The translations under genes and the position numbers were made by a program. From contig JAGLQP010000013.1 in NCBI GenBank assembly GCA_023136785.1, forward strand, positions 1 through 14,128: a stretch of DNA of 14,128 bases, written 5' to 3'. Origin of the DNA: Spirochaetales bacterium (lineage in GTDB: Bacteria > Spirochaetota > Spirochaetia > SZUA-6 > DRHE01). The notes under the pieces are model-generated. The model saw nothing but the letters and a program-made list of their open reading frames with translations, ran no database searches and was not told where the DNA came from. Position 1 is the first letter of the stretch. Each line of letters begins with the position of its first letter. Below are positions 7,365-13,499 of this stretch, piece by piece.

Positions 7365-7757
7365 ATGGAAGATCTGCTTACATACCTGAAAGAAAAGGGC
7401 ATAGATCGGAGCTTTTCCGTATTGGGTCTTGACCCATTTTCCCTATTCCCGGAGAAGAATCGCAAGGCGGCAACGGAGCGCTACGGACAGCACGAGTGGC
7501 TGGTAAAAACGGTACCCAAGGTCGGAACCATCATCAACGCAGTACCCCCGAATGACAAGATCGATGAGCTGCCCTGGGAAGAGTGGTACATTCTGGAAGG
7601 GGTAAACCACCATCACGTGCTTTACCTCAAAGAACCAGCTAAGTACGATGAGCTCTTCGAAGCTCCGGATGCCGATGACGTCCATCCTCCGCGGACCCTG
7701 GGCAGGAACTGGTACGTGATAGACGATCCGGACATGAGCCCGGTGCTCCTGCGGTAA
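7365..7757 (+). CDS. Small acidic protein of unknown function in the ABC operon
   Basis: A 130-residue protein that I do not recognise. AGAGG (7352-7356) lies 8 nt before the ATG, and the gene starts 29 nt after the MalG-type permease, so it is most likely the last gene of the transporter operon. No signal peptide or membrane segment is seen, which points to the cytoplasm. Visible features are GLDPFSLFP (21-29), HEWLVKTVPKVGTIINAVPPND (43-64), WEEWYILEGVNHHHVLYLKEP (71-91) with a His triplet at 82-84, and an acidic, Pro-rich end with NWYVIDDPDMSP (115-126). Aromatic and His residues could form a ligand or metal site, but this is speculation. The open frame extends upstream through the permease gene, but only the part from 7365 has a ribosome site. 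Confidence is good that it is a gene; the function is unknown. Confidence 0.75.
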   Translation: MEDLLTYLKEKGIDRSFSVLGLDPFSLFPEKNRKAATERYGQHEWLVKTVPKVGTIINAVPPNDKIDELPWEEWYILEGVNHHHVLYLKEPAKYDELFEAPDADDVHPPRTLGRNWYVIDDPDMSPVLLR

Positions 7758-7813
7758 CGGCGCTCCTTAAGTTCAAGCGAACAGGTACCAACCCTGATCC
7801 GCAAAGACCCCCG

Positions 7814-8491
7814 TCAATCCAGTTCATGGATGACTTCGATGCTTTTACTCATTCCCAACCGTGATGCTCCAGCCTCCAGGAGTTTGAGTGCAAAGGCACG
7901 GTTGTTGATTCCACCTGCAGCTTTCACTCCGATCTTTGGCCCTACGGTTTGCCGCATCAGACGCACCGCTTCTACGGTGGCTCCGCCCGGCCCAAAGCCG
8001 GTAGAGGTCTTAACAAAAGCGGCGCTGCGTTCAGCGGCGATTCGGCAGACTTTTACAATCTCGGCATCGCTCAGATAGCAGATCTCCAGAAGCACTTTGA
8101 CAGTCCTTCCCTCCGCTGCATCTTTCACCGCCTCGATCTCCCGCTCCAGAGTTAGGTAGTCCCCCTCTTTGATCGCTCCGATGTTAACGACCATATCAAT
8201 CTCATCGGCACCGCTGGCAACAGCGTCCCTGGTCTCCATAGCCTTCAGCAGATAGCCGGAAGCCCCGAGTGGGAAGCCGACTCCCGTACAAACGTTCAGC
8301 GCAGAACCTTGTAACACTTGGGCGGCGAGAGCAATATGCACAGTGCTCACACAAACTCCGGCGAAATCGTATCGGATCGCCAGCTCGCACTGTTGTTTGA
8401 CCGTGTCAGTTGTAACATCCGGTTGCATTATCGTGTGGTCAATCAGAGAGGCTAAATCCTTGTCATACGATCCTGAGTACCTTTGTGTCAT
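7814..8491 (-). CDS. deoC: Deoxyribose-phosphate aldolase-type class I aldolase
   Basis: A 225-residue cytosolic aldolase of normal DeoC length. LIDHTIMQPD (17-26) is the family start, then VCVSTVHI, VGFPLGASG (71-79), ETRDAVASGADEIDMVVNIGA (86-106) with the conserved Asp99, FVKTSTGFGPGGAT (159-172) with the Schiff-base Lys161, and GVKAAGGI (188-195) with the second catalytic Lys190. The family cleaves 2-deoxyribose 5-phosphate to acetaldehyde and glyceraldehyde 3-phosphate; related members act on other phosphorylated sugars. The ATG at 8491 is chosen because GGAGG lies 8 nt upstream and family homology begins there. An upstream ATG at 8605 would add 38 residues across the predicted promoter. 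It is divergent from the second FGGY kinase, with which it may be co-regulated. The 56 nt between its stop and the transporter operon show no convincing terminator. Confidence 0.9.
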   Translation of the reverse strand: MTQRYSGSYDKDLASLIDHTIMQPDVTTDTVKQQCELAIRYDFAGVCVSTVHIALAAQVLQGSALNVCTGVGFPLGASGYLLKAMETRDAVASGADEIDMVVNIGAIKEGDYLTLEREIEAVKDAAEGRTVKVLLEICYLSDAEIVKVCRIAAERSAAFVKTSTGFGPGGATVEAVRLMRQTVGPKIGVKAAGGINNRAFALKLLEAGASRLGMSKSIEVIHELD

Positions 8492-8511
8492 CGGAATGTC
8501 CTCCGTGATAA

Positions 8512-8541
8512 ATAGTATCTTGTCTGCACACTGAATGTCAT
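8512..8541 (-). promoter_or_regulatory. Candidate promoter of the deoC-type gene
   Basis: On the minus strand, ATGACA (8536-8541) and TACTAT (8512-8517) are 18 nt apart. The predicted start near 8505 leaves room for the GGAGG before ATG 8491, which supports that start codon. One arm of the 8521-8582 inverted repeat lies in the spacer. Confidence 0.45.
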
Positions 8542-8582
8542 CCTGGAGGATTCCCTTGACGTGTGGCCCAAAGTGTGCGACA
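8521..8582. repeat. Spaced inverted repeat in the deoC/kinase control region
   Basis: TGTCTGCACACT (8521-8532) and AGTGTGCGACA (8572-8582) are inverted copies differing by one inserted base and are separated by 39 nt. One arm lies in the -35/-10 spacer of each divergent candidate promoter. The arrangement suggests a regulator binding twice, possibly by looping, to control both directions. The ACACT/AGTGT core also occurs in the repeat at 3846-3864. Confidence 0.5.
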
Positions 8583-8586
8583 TAGT
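8556..8586 (+). promoter_or_regulatory. Candidate promoter of the kinase operon at 8630
   Basis: TTGACG (8556-8561) and CATAGT (8581-8586) are 19 nt apart, a rather long spacer, so this is a modest match. It is placed about 45 nt before the ATG at 8630 and contains one arm of the inverted repeat. Confidence 0.35.
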
Positions 8587-8629
8587 TGATGAATGAGCAC
8601 GACAAAAGAGTGAGGAAGCGAGGTTGGCA

Positions 8630-10159
8630 ATGGCAGAATTAATCCTTTCCCACGATCTCGGTACTACAGGGGATAAGGCGACTCTCTTCAGCTCTACCGG
8701 TGAGCTCATGGCCAGCACCTTTTCCGATTATCCAACCCATTACCCGAAGCAGGGATGGGCAGAGCAGGATCCCGAGCTATACTGGAAGGCTTTCTGCGAC
8801 TCTACCGGCACTATGATCGAGCAGGCGAAAATCAGCTCCTCCGACATAGCGTGCGTTTGTTTTTCCGGTCAGATGATGGCTGCTCTGCCGGTGGACGGAG
8901 AGGGGAAGGCGTTGAGGAATTCGATCATTTGGGCGGATCTCCGTTCGACCAAGCAAGCCGAGGAGCTTTCCCGGCGAATCGAGGCTGACAAAGTCTATCA
9001 GCTGACCGGCCACCGCCTCAGCGCTTCGTACTCGGCCACCAAGATCATGTGGATCCGGGAGAATGAGCCCGAAGTCTACAAACGAACGACCAAATTCATC
9101 CACGCCAAGGATTACCTCGTCTGCCGCCTGACGGGCAAGATAACAACCGACTACTCCGATGCTTCCGGGATGAACCTGCTCGATATTCGGGCTCTCCGGT
9201 GGTCCGAGGAGATGCTCGAGGCTGCCGGGTTGGACGTAAACAAACTCCCCGAGATCGTAGAGTCGACCCAGATTGTCGGGAAAATTTCCAGAACCGCGGC
9301 AGCCCACAGCGGACTGGCCGAAGGAACGCCGGTAGTAATTGGAGGGGGCGACGGAGCCTGTGCCACCTGCGGTGCCGGAGTGGTTGCCGAGGGAGAAGCC
9401 TATATCTATCTGGGAACTTCGACCTGGATGGCCATAGCGTCGAACAAGCCGCTGATCGATCCCCAAAAGAGAACATTTACTTTCTGTCATTTTCTCAAAG
9501 GCCTTTACTTCCCCGCTGGAACCATGCAGAGCGGGGGAGGCTCCTTTCAGTGGATTAAGAATGTTCTCTGTGATTCCGAGATCCAGGCTGCCGAACGCAC
9601 CGGAGTCGATGTATATGACTTGCTGTCACTTAAAGCTCAGGCAGTCCCCTGCGGATGTGAAGGAGTGATCTTCCTGCCCTATCTGATGGGAGAGAGAAGC
9701 CCTCTGTGGAATCCGGAAGCCCGAGCCTGCTTCATCGGACTGTCGATGATCCACAATAAGAATCACATGATCCGGGCCGTATTGGAAGGTGTTGCTTTCA
9801 ACATGAAGCTTATTGAAGAGGCGTTTCGAGAACAGGGAGTTCAGGCCGAGAATATTCGCATGATTGGTGGAGGCGCGAAAAGCAGGTTGTGGCGCAGCAT
9901 CTTCGCCGACGTCATGGAACGGCCGGTTACCCGACTGAACTTCATAGAAGAGGCGACGTCCGTCGGCGCGGCGATCGCCGGTGGAGTAGGTGTGGGCATC
10001 TTCTCATCGATTAACGATGCGAACAAGATCGTGAAGCAAGTGGAGAGCAACAGGGCGGTAGAGCAGAACTTCCCGGTATACAGGAAGCAGTACGAGATCT
10101 TCAAACGAAGCTACGAACGGCTTGTAGAGGTCTTCCCTCTGCTTGCGAGCGGACAGTGA
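8630..10159 (+). CDS. FGGY-family carbohydrate kinase (xylulokinase-like), copy 2
   Basis: A 509-residue ATP-dependent sugar kinase. Landmarks are DLGTTGDKA (residues 9-17), SGQMM (79-83), IWADLRS (100-106), the catalytic-base motif GGGDGA with Asp241, GTSTW, GGGSFQW, YLMGERSPLWNP and the adenosine site MIGGGAKSRLW. It is a full-length paralogue of the kinase at 1545-3077, close over the whole protein, but with a CATCGAG segment after the catalytic Asp (CGNLGAG in copy 1) and a different substrate-facing middle part. Overlapping roles with different sugars are likely. ATG 8630 is preferred, with GAGG (8620-8623) 6 nt upstream; a TTG at 8624 is too close to it. The ribokinase-family gene follows after 33 nt. 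Divergence from a DeoC-type aldolase also recalls the kinase/aldolase pairing of AI-2 (Lsr) processing, but nothing else here supports that. Confidence 0.9.
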   Translation: MAELILSHDLGTTGDKATLFSSTGELMASTFSDYPTHYPKQGWAEQDPELYWKAFCDSTGTMIEQAKISSSDIACVCFSGQMMAALPVDGEGKALRNSIIWADLRSTKQAEELSRRIEADKVYQLTGHRLSASYSATKIMWIRENEPEVYKRTTKFIHAKDYLVCRLTGKITTDYSDASGMNLLDIRALRWSEEMLEAAGLDVNKLPEIVESTQIVGKISRTAAAHSGLAEGTPVVIGGGDGACATCGAGVVAEGEAYIYLGTSTWMAIASNKPLIDPQKRTFTFCHFLKGLYFPAGTMQSGGGSFQWIKNVLCDSEIQAAERTGVDVYDLLSLKAQAVPCGCEGVIFLPYLMGERSPLWNPEARACFIGLSMIHNKNHMIRAVLEGVAFNMKLIEEAFREQGVQAENIRMIGGGAKSRLWRSIFADVMERPVTRLNFIEEATSVGAAIAGGVGVGIFSSINDANKIVKQVESNRAVEQNFPVYRKQYEIFKRSYERLVEVFPLLASGQ

Positions 10160-10192
10160 AGCTAATTTTGGGGCTGGCAGGGAGTGCGTTAG

Positions 10193-11110
10193 ATGAGTGC
10201 GCCTAAAATCTGTGTAGTGGGCAGCTCGAACATCGATCTTATCGCCAAAATTCCTCGTCTCCCGAAGATGGGTGAGACCCTTGAAGGCCGATACTTTCAT
10301 ATGAGCTGCGGCGGTAAGGGCGCCAACCAGGCCGTGATGGCGGGCAAGCTAGGCGCCCAGGTTTCTATTGTAACCAAGGTGGGACAGGATCATCTCGGAG
10401 AGATCATAAAAAAGAACTATGGAGAAATGGGGGTGGATTCGAGATACATATTCACCACGGCCGATACTTCCTCGGGGGTGGCCCCCATCCTCGTAGATGA
10501 TGAGGGGCGCAATCTGCTCGTGTACATCCCTGGAGCGAACATGCTCCTCAGTCCCGAAGATGTAGATCGTGCCGCTGAGCGAATCGCTTCAGCGGAGGTA
10601 CTGATCTGCCAGTTGGAAATCCCCCTTGAGTCCAGCCAACGGGCTTTACAGATCGGACGAGAGAACAAAGTTCGCACCATACTCAATCCCGCTCCGGGGC
10701 GATCTCTAGGCAGAGAGCTTCTCGAGCTCTGTGATGTGGTTGCCCCCAACGAGACGGAAACCGAGATTATCACAGGATTGCCTGTAGATACGGAAGACCA
10801 GATCGCGGTCGCCGGCCGCCGGCTGCGGGAGATGGGATGCAAGGTAGTGATCATAACGCTGGGGCACCGGGGTGCGATGCTGGTCTCCGAGGAGAGAACT
10901 GTACGCTTCCCGGCTGTTAAAACCGAGGCGGTGGATACTACCGGAGCGGGGGATGCATTTATCGGCAGTTTTGCATATTTTTTAGCCCAGGGCAAACCAC
11001 TCGAGGAATCCGTTCGTCGAGCGAATTCGATTGCAGCCCACTCGGTCGCCAAAGTGGGAACTCAGGTATCATTCCCCTGGAGTCATGAAATCGTCGATCT
11101 GCTTCGATAA
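10193..11110 (+). CDS. Ribokinase-like PfkB-family sugar kinase, copy 1
   Basis: A 305-residue cytosolic kinase of the ribokinase type. The N-terminal signature VVGSSNIDLIAKIPRLPKMGET (8-29) is followed by GGKGANQAV (40-48), NPAPGR (165-170), PNETE (185-189) and the ATP/catalytic motif DTTGAGDAF (248-256), with Asp254 as the expected base. GGKGANQA points to the ribokinase branch rather than fructokinase or phosphofructokinase. Ribose, deoxyribose, allulose or a related sugar are all possible substrates. A deoxyribokinase role would link it to the DeoC-type aldolase. AGGGAG (10179-10184) lies 8 nt before the ATG, 33 nt after the FGGY kinase, so the two kinases form one operon. A paralogue lies at 11884-12801. 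Its end and the convergent epimerase end are only 19 nt apart. Confidence 0.9.
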   Translation: MSAPKICVVGSSNIDLIAKIPRLPKMGETLEGRYFHMSCGGKGANQAVMAGKLGAQVSIVTKVGQDHLGEIIKKNYGEMGVDSRYIFTTADTSSGVAPILVDDEGRNLLVYIPGANMLLSPEDVDRAAERIASAEVLICQLEIPLESSQRALQIGRENKVRTILNPAPGRSLGRELLELCDVVAPNETETEIITGLPVDTEDQIAVAGRRLREMGCKVVIITLGHRGAMLVSEERTVRFPAVKTEAVDTTGAGDAFIGSFAYFLAQGKPLEESVRRANSIAAHSVAKVGTQVSFPWSHEIVDLLR

Positions 11111-11148
11111 TCTGGAGATCGGGTTTTATTCATTCTCCGCCCTCCAGA
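11111..11148. terminator. Inverted repeat at the convergent kinase/epimerase ends
   Basis: TCTGGAG (11111-11117) and CTCCAGA (11142-11148) are perfect 7-bp arms with a 24-nt loop, starting right after the kinase stop and reaching into the epimerase 3' end. No U tract follows on either strand, so a bidirectional terminator is only a weak suggestion. Confidence 0.25.
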
Positions 11149-11810
11149 ATCGAGCGAAATCTTCGAATGTTGCTTTGTACATCCCCTCCGCTTTCAAACA
11201 TAGAGGAGGTGCCCGCCACAAACACCTGGGCGCCGGCATCACGCATCTCGGGAAGGTTTTCCCAACTCACATTACCGTCTACTTCGATCTCGAGCTCATA
11301 ACCATTTGAACGTATATAGTCAACTGTCTCTCGTAGTTTTTCGATACCCCCTGGAATAATGCTCTGGCTGACAAATCCCGGGACGACCGTCATGACACAG
11401 AGCAGATCCACATGCGGCAGCAGCGGCTTCAAACTCTCTATCGTCTGGGCTGGGTTGAGAGCGATTCCCGCTCTGGCCCCATGGCGCTTGATCAGGGCAA
11501 TTGTGCGCAGAGGATGGTATACGACCTCAGGATGAAAAGTAATAATCGAGCTCTTAATCTGGGCGAATAAAGGGACGAAATCTTCGGGATTGTCGATCAT
11601 AAGGTGGATATCTTGAGGAGTGTCTGTGTAGGAGGAGATCGCTTGGCAAATACCAAATCCCAACGAGAAGTTATGTACGTAGTGGCCGTCCATGATGTCG
11701 ATGTGGAAGTACTCGATATCGTTGTCGATAAACAGATCCAGATCCCTCTTCAAATTCAAGAGATCAGCGCACATTAGCGATGGAGAGATCTTTCGTGCTC
11801 GTGTTTGCAT
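11130..11810 (-). CDS. alsE: AlsE-like hexulose-phosphate 3-epimerase (ribulose-phosphate 3-epimerase family)
   Basis: A 226-residue TIM-barrel epimerase. KISPSLMCADLL (7-18) resembles the D-allulose-6-phosphate 3-epimerase branch more than classical Rpe, which usually has APSILSAD. The metal and acid/base residues are present: His36 and Asp38 in FHIDIMDGH, His69 in IHLMI, and Asp178 in IEVDGN. MTVVPGF (140-146) and GTSSMF (200-205) bind the substrate phosphate region. The expected reaction is inversion at C3 of a ketose phosphate, such as allulose 6-phosphate to fructose 6-phosphate; ribulose/xylulose 5-phosphate is the alternative. GAAGAGG lies 7 nt before the ATG. It is divergent from the second ribokinase-like gene, a natural partner that could supply its phosphorylated ketose. 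Confidence 0.82.
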   Translation of the reverse strand: MQTRARKISPSLMCADLLNLKRDLDLFIDNDIEYFHIDIMDGHYVHNFSLGFGICQAISSYTDTPQDIHLMIDNPEDFVPLFAQIKSSIITFHPEVVYHPLRTIALIKRHGARAGIALNPAQTIESLKPLLPHVDLLCVMTVVPGFVSQSIIPGGIEKLRETVDYIRSNGYELEIEVDGNVSWENLPEMRDAGAQVFVAGTSSMFESGGDVQSNIRRFRSILEGGE

Positions 11811-11840
11811 TTGTACACCTCTTCAATTAAACTGGGATTC

Positions 11841-11870
11841 ATCATATTCATACTCTCGGGTATGCATCAA
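11841..11870 (-). promoter_or_regulatory. Promoter of the epimerase gene with embedded inverted repeat
   Basis: On the minus strand TTGATG (11865-11870) and TATGAT (11841-11846) are 18 nt apart. CATAC (11849-11853) and GTATG (11860-11864) form an inverted repeat that sits within the spacer, just upstream of the opposite kinase's ribosome site (GAGGAGG, 11871-11877). A protein bound there could affect both genes. No clear plus-strand promoter stands out in this 73-nt gap. Confidence 0.4.
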
Positions 11871-11883
11871 GAGGAGGGCGTGA

Positions 11884-12801
11884 ATGTCCAGGATCTGCGT
11901 TGTGGGCGCTGCGAACATGGATCTCATAAGCTATGTGGCGCGGCTGCCGAGGATGGGAGAAACGCTGCACGGCTCGAAATTTCATATGGGGTTCGGGGGC
12001 AAGGGTGCCAACCAGGCGGTTATGGCTGCAAAGCTCGGCGCTCAGGTCTCCATGGTGACCAAGCTGGGGCGAGACATCTTCGGTGAAAACACTTTAAAAA
12101 ATTTTCGATCTTACGACATCGACTGCACTCATGTGCTGTTCACCGATAAGGCGTTTTCCGGCGTCGCACCCATAGCTGTTGATGCAGAGGGCAACAATTC
12201 CATAATCATAGTCACCGGGGCCAACGATCTGCTGTCTACAGAGGAGATCGAAGCTGCTCGCGCAGTAATCGCCGGTGCCCAGATCTTGGTCTGCCAACTG
12301 GAAAGCCCCCTCGACACCACAATCGCCGCCCTGCGTATTGCCCGTCAGGAAAAGGTGAGTACCATCTTCAATCCTGCCCCCGGTAGAGCCTCCCTTCCGG
12401 AGGAGGTCTTCGGACTGAGCGATATCCTCTGTCCCAATGAGAGTGAAACAGAGTTGATCACCGGTCTTCCCACCGGCTCGATCGACGAGGCCGATTCTGC
12501 AGCCCGAGCGTTATTGGCCAAAGGGGCGGGTACCGTCGTTCTCACTTTAGGCGAAAGGGGTAGCCTGTTGGTGAGTCAACAGGAGACGGAGCATATACCG
12601 GCAAAGAAGGTGAAGACTTTGGACAGCACCGGGGCCGGAGATGCGTTTATCGGAAGTTTGGCTTTTTTCATAGCGGCGGGGAAAACACTGCCCGAAGCTG
12701 TTCGTCGAGCCACCGGCATCGCGGCAATCAGTGTCCAGGCTTCCGGCACCCAATCTAGTTTCCCAAGCGCTGTCGACCTACCCGCTGAACTCTTGGGCTG
12801 A
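11884..12801 (+). CDS. Ribokinase-like PfkB-family sugar kinase, copy 2
   Basis: A 305-residue kinase, the same length as the paralogue at 10193-11110. It has VVGAANMDLISYVARLPRMGE (6-26), GGKGANQAV (38-46), NPAPGR (163-168), PNESETE (184-190) and DSTGAGDAF (247-255) with catalytic Asp253. Shared residues run the whole length. Differences cluster in the N-terminal sugar-binding part (for example FHMGFGG for FHMSCGG) and in the lid region, as expected if the two prefer different sugars. GAGGAGG (11871-11877) lies 6 nt before the ATG. It is divergent from the AlsE-like epimerase, which suggests that it phosphorylates a ketose used by that enzyme. Its last 47 nt overlap the 3' end of the convergent cupin gene. 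Confidence 0.9.
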   Translation: MSRICVVGAANMDLISYVARLPRMGETLHGSKFHMGFGGKGANQAVMAAKLGAQVSMVTKLGRDIFGENTLKNFRSYDIDCTHVLFTDKAFSGVAPIAVDAEGNNSIIIVTGANDLLSTEEIEAARAVIAGAQILVCQLESPLDTTIAALRIARQEKVSTIFNPAPGRASLPEEVFGLSDILCPNESETELITGLPTGSIDEADSAARALLAKGAGTVVLTLGERGSLLVSQQETEHIPAKKVKTLDSTGAGDAFIGSLAFFIAAGKTLPEAVRRATGIAAISVQASGTQSSFPSAVDLPAELLG

Positions 12802-13177
12802 GCAAAATATACCCGGCCATTTTCAGCAAGGTGGCTTGGACTGAAGCCTCAGCACCCTTTGGAACTACACATATGAAACCGAAAGGTTCGGTTTCGGTAT
12901 TGATCCACTGGTGTTCCTCGTTCCCAGGAACGAATACGGCCATGCCAGGTTTGAGTTGCTCTTCGATATTCTCCCCTACGATTTTTCCCTTTCCCTGCAC
13001 AACAAACACTTCATGCTCATGCGGGTGCTTTCCGTAGCTGCTCTTGCCATTCGAGGGGATCTCAATATATCTGAGCTCAAAATTAGGAGCTCCATTTTCC
13101 TGAGTAAGCATCCAATAGATTTTATTACCCGAGTTCGTTTTGCACATGATTCTGTCGTTTATAGCTGTGATAAACAT
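12755..13177 (-). CDS. Small cupin-domain protein
   Basis: A 140-residue single-domain cupin. Motif 1 is visible as KHPHEHEVFVVQGKG (50-64), giving a metal-site set of His51, His53, His55 and Glu56, and motif 2 as GMAVFVPGNEEHQWIN (78-93) with His89. Cupins of this size act as sugar or sugar-phosphate isomerases, epimerases, dioxygenases or simple ligand binders; here a carbohydrate role is suggested only by the neighbours. The start at 13177 is preferred, with AAGGAGAAGAG just upstream; an in-frame upstream ATG at 13237 would add 20 residues without a good ribosome site. After about residue 110 the protein continues into a tail that overlaps the kinase gene and looks unlike cupin sequence, so it may be a read-on after loss of the original stop. 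Confidence 0.8.
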   Translation of the reverse strand: MFITAINDRIMCKTNSGNKIYWMLTQENGAPNFELRYIEIPSNGKSSYGKHPHEHEVFVVQGKGKIVGENIEEQLKPGMAVFVPGNEEHQWINTETEPFGFICVVPKGAEASVQATLLKMAGYILLSPRVQRVGRQRLGN

Positions 13178-13499
13178 CGCATTCTCTTCTCCTTGTTTAG
13201 TCCATAGTACAAAACCATAAGGGATATTCTTTGTCAATTGTAGAGTTCAACCCGCCATTACTATGATGGGGTCCGTGGAGCGAGTAGCTATTCTCGTCAT
13301 TATTGGAGCTGAGCAGGGGATGACTGGAAGCGGTCGAGGCACTTCGGTCGAACAGATACGACCCCTTGCGGCGAACCATCTGTGCAGCTACAATCTGTGC
13401 CGGGCTGTCCACGGAGAGATACTGCGCCGCCTATTGGGGCGCTGCTGCTCCTTCAGGCCGGCGTCCGAGGGCAGCGCGGAAGGAGCTTGGACGAGGGGC
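13178..13499. other. Gap before the third FGGY kinase, no convincing gene
   Basis: This 322-nt stretch holds the cupin upstream region; on the minus strand a TTGACA at 13230-13235 lacks a well-spaced -10. From about 13300 the base composition rises sharply in GC. On the plus strand the kinase frame stays open upstream to an ATG at 13266 (78 extra codons). That segment contains GTSVEQIRPL, faintly like the start of ROK-type regulators, but has no continuing homology that I recognise. A short minus-strand frame (13197-13412) is also unrecognised. Confidence 0.5.

Noticed and set aside
8492..8605. 38-residue N-terminal extension of the deoC-type aldolase
   Set aside because: It crosses the predicted promoter, lacks family homology, and the GGAGG before ATG 8491 fits the normal DeoC length.
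8491..8630. AI-2 (Lsr) processing locus, suggested by an FGGY kinase beside a class I aldolase
   Set aside because: No LsrB, LsrR or LsrG-like gene is seen, the aldolase has full DeoC motifs, and the transporter is of the CUT1 type, not the Lsr type.
8777..9490. 237-codon minus-strand open frame within the second FGGY kinase
   Set aside because: It is a shadow of the kinase reading frame, with no recognisable domain and no ribosome site.
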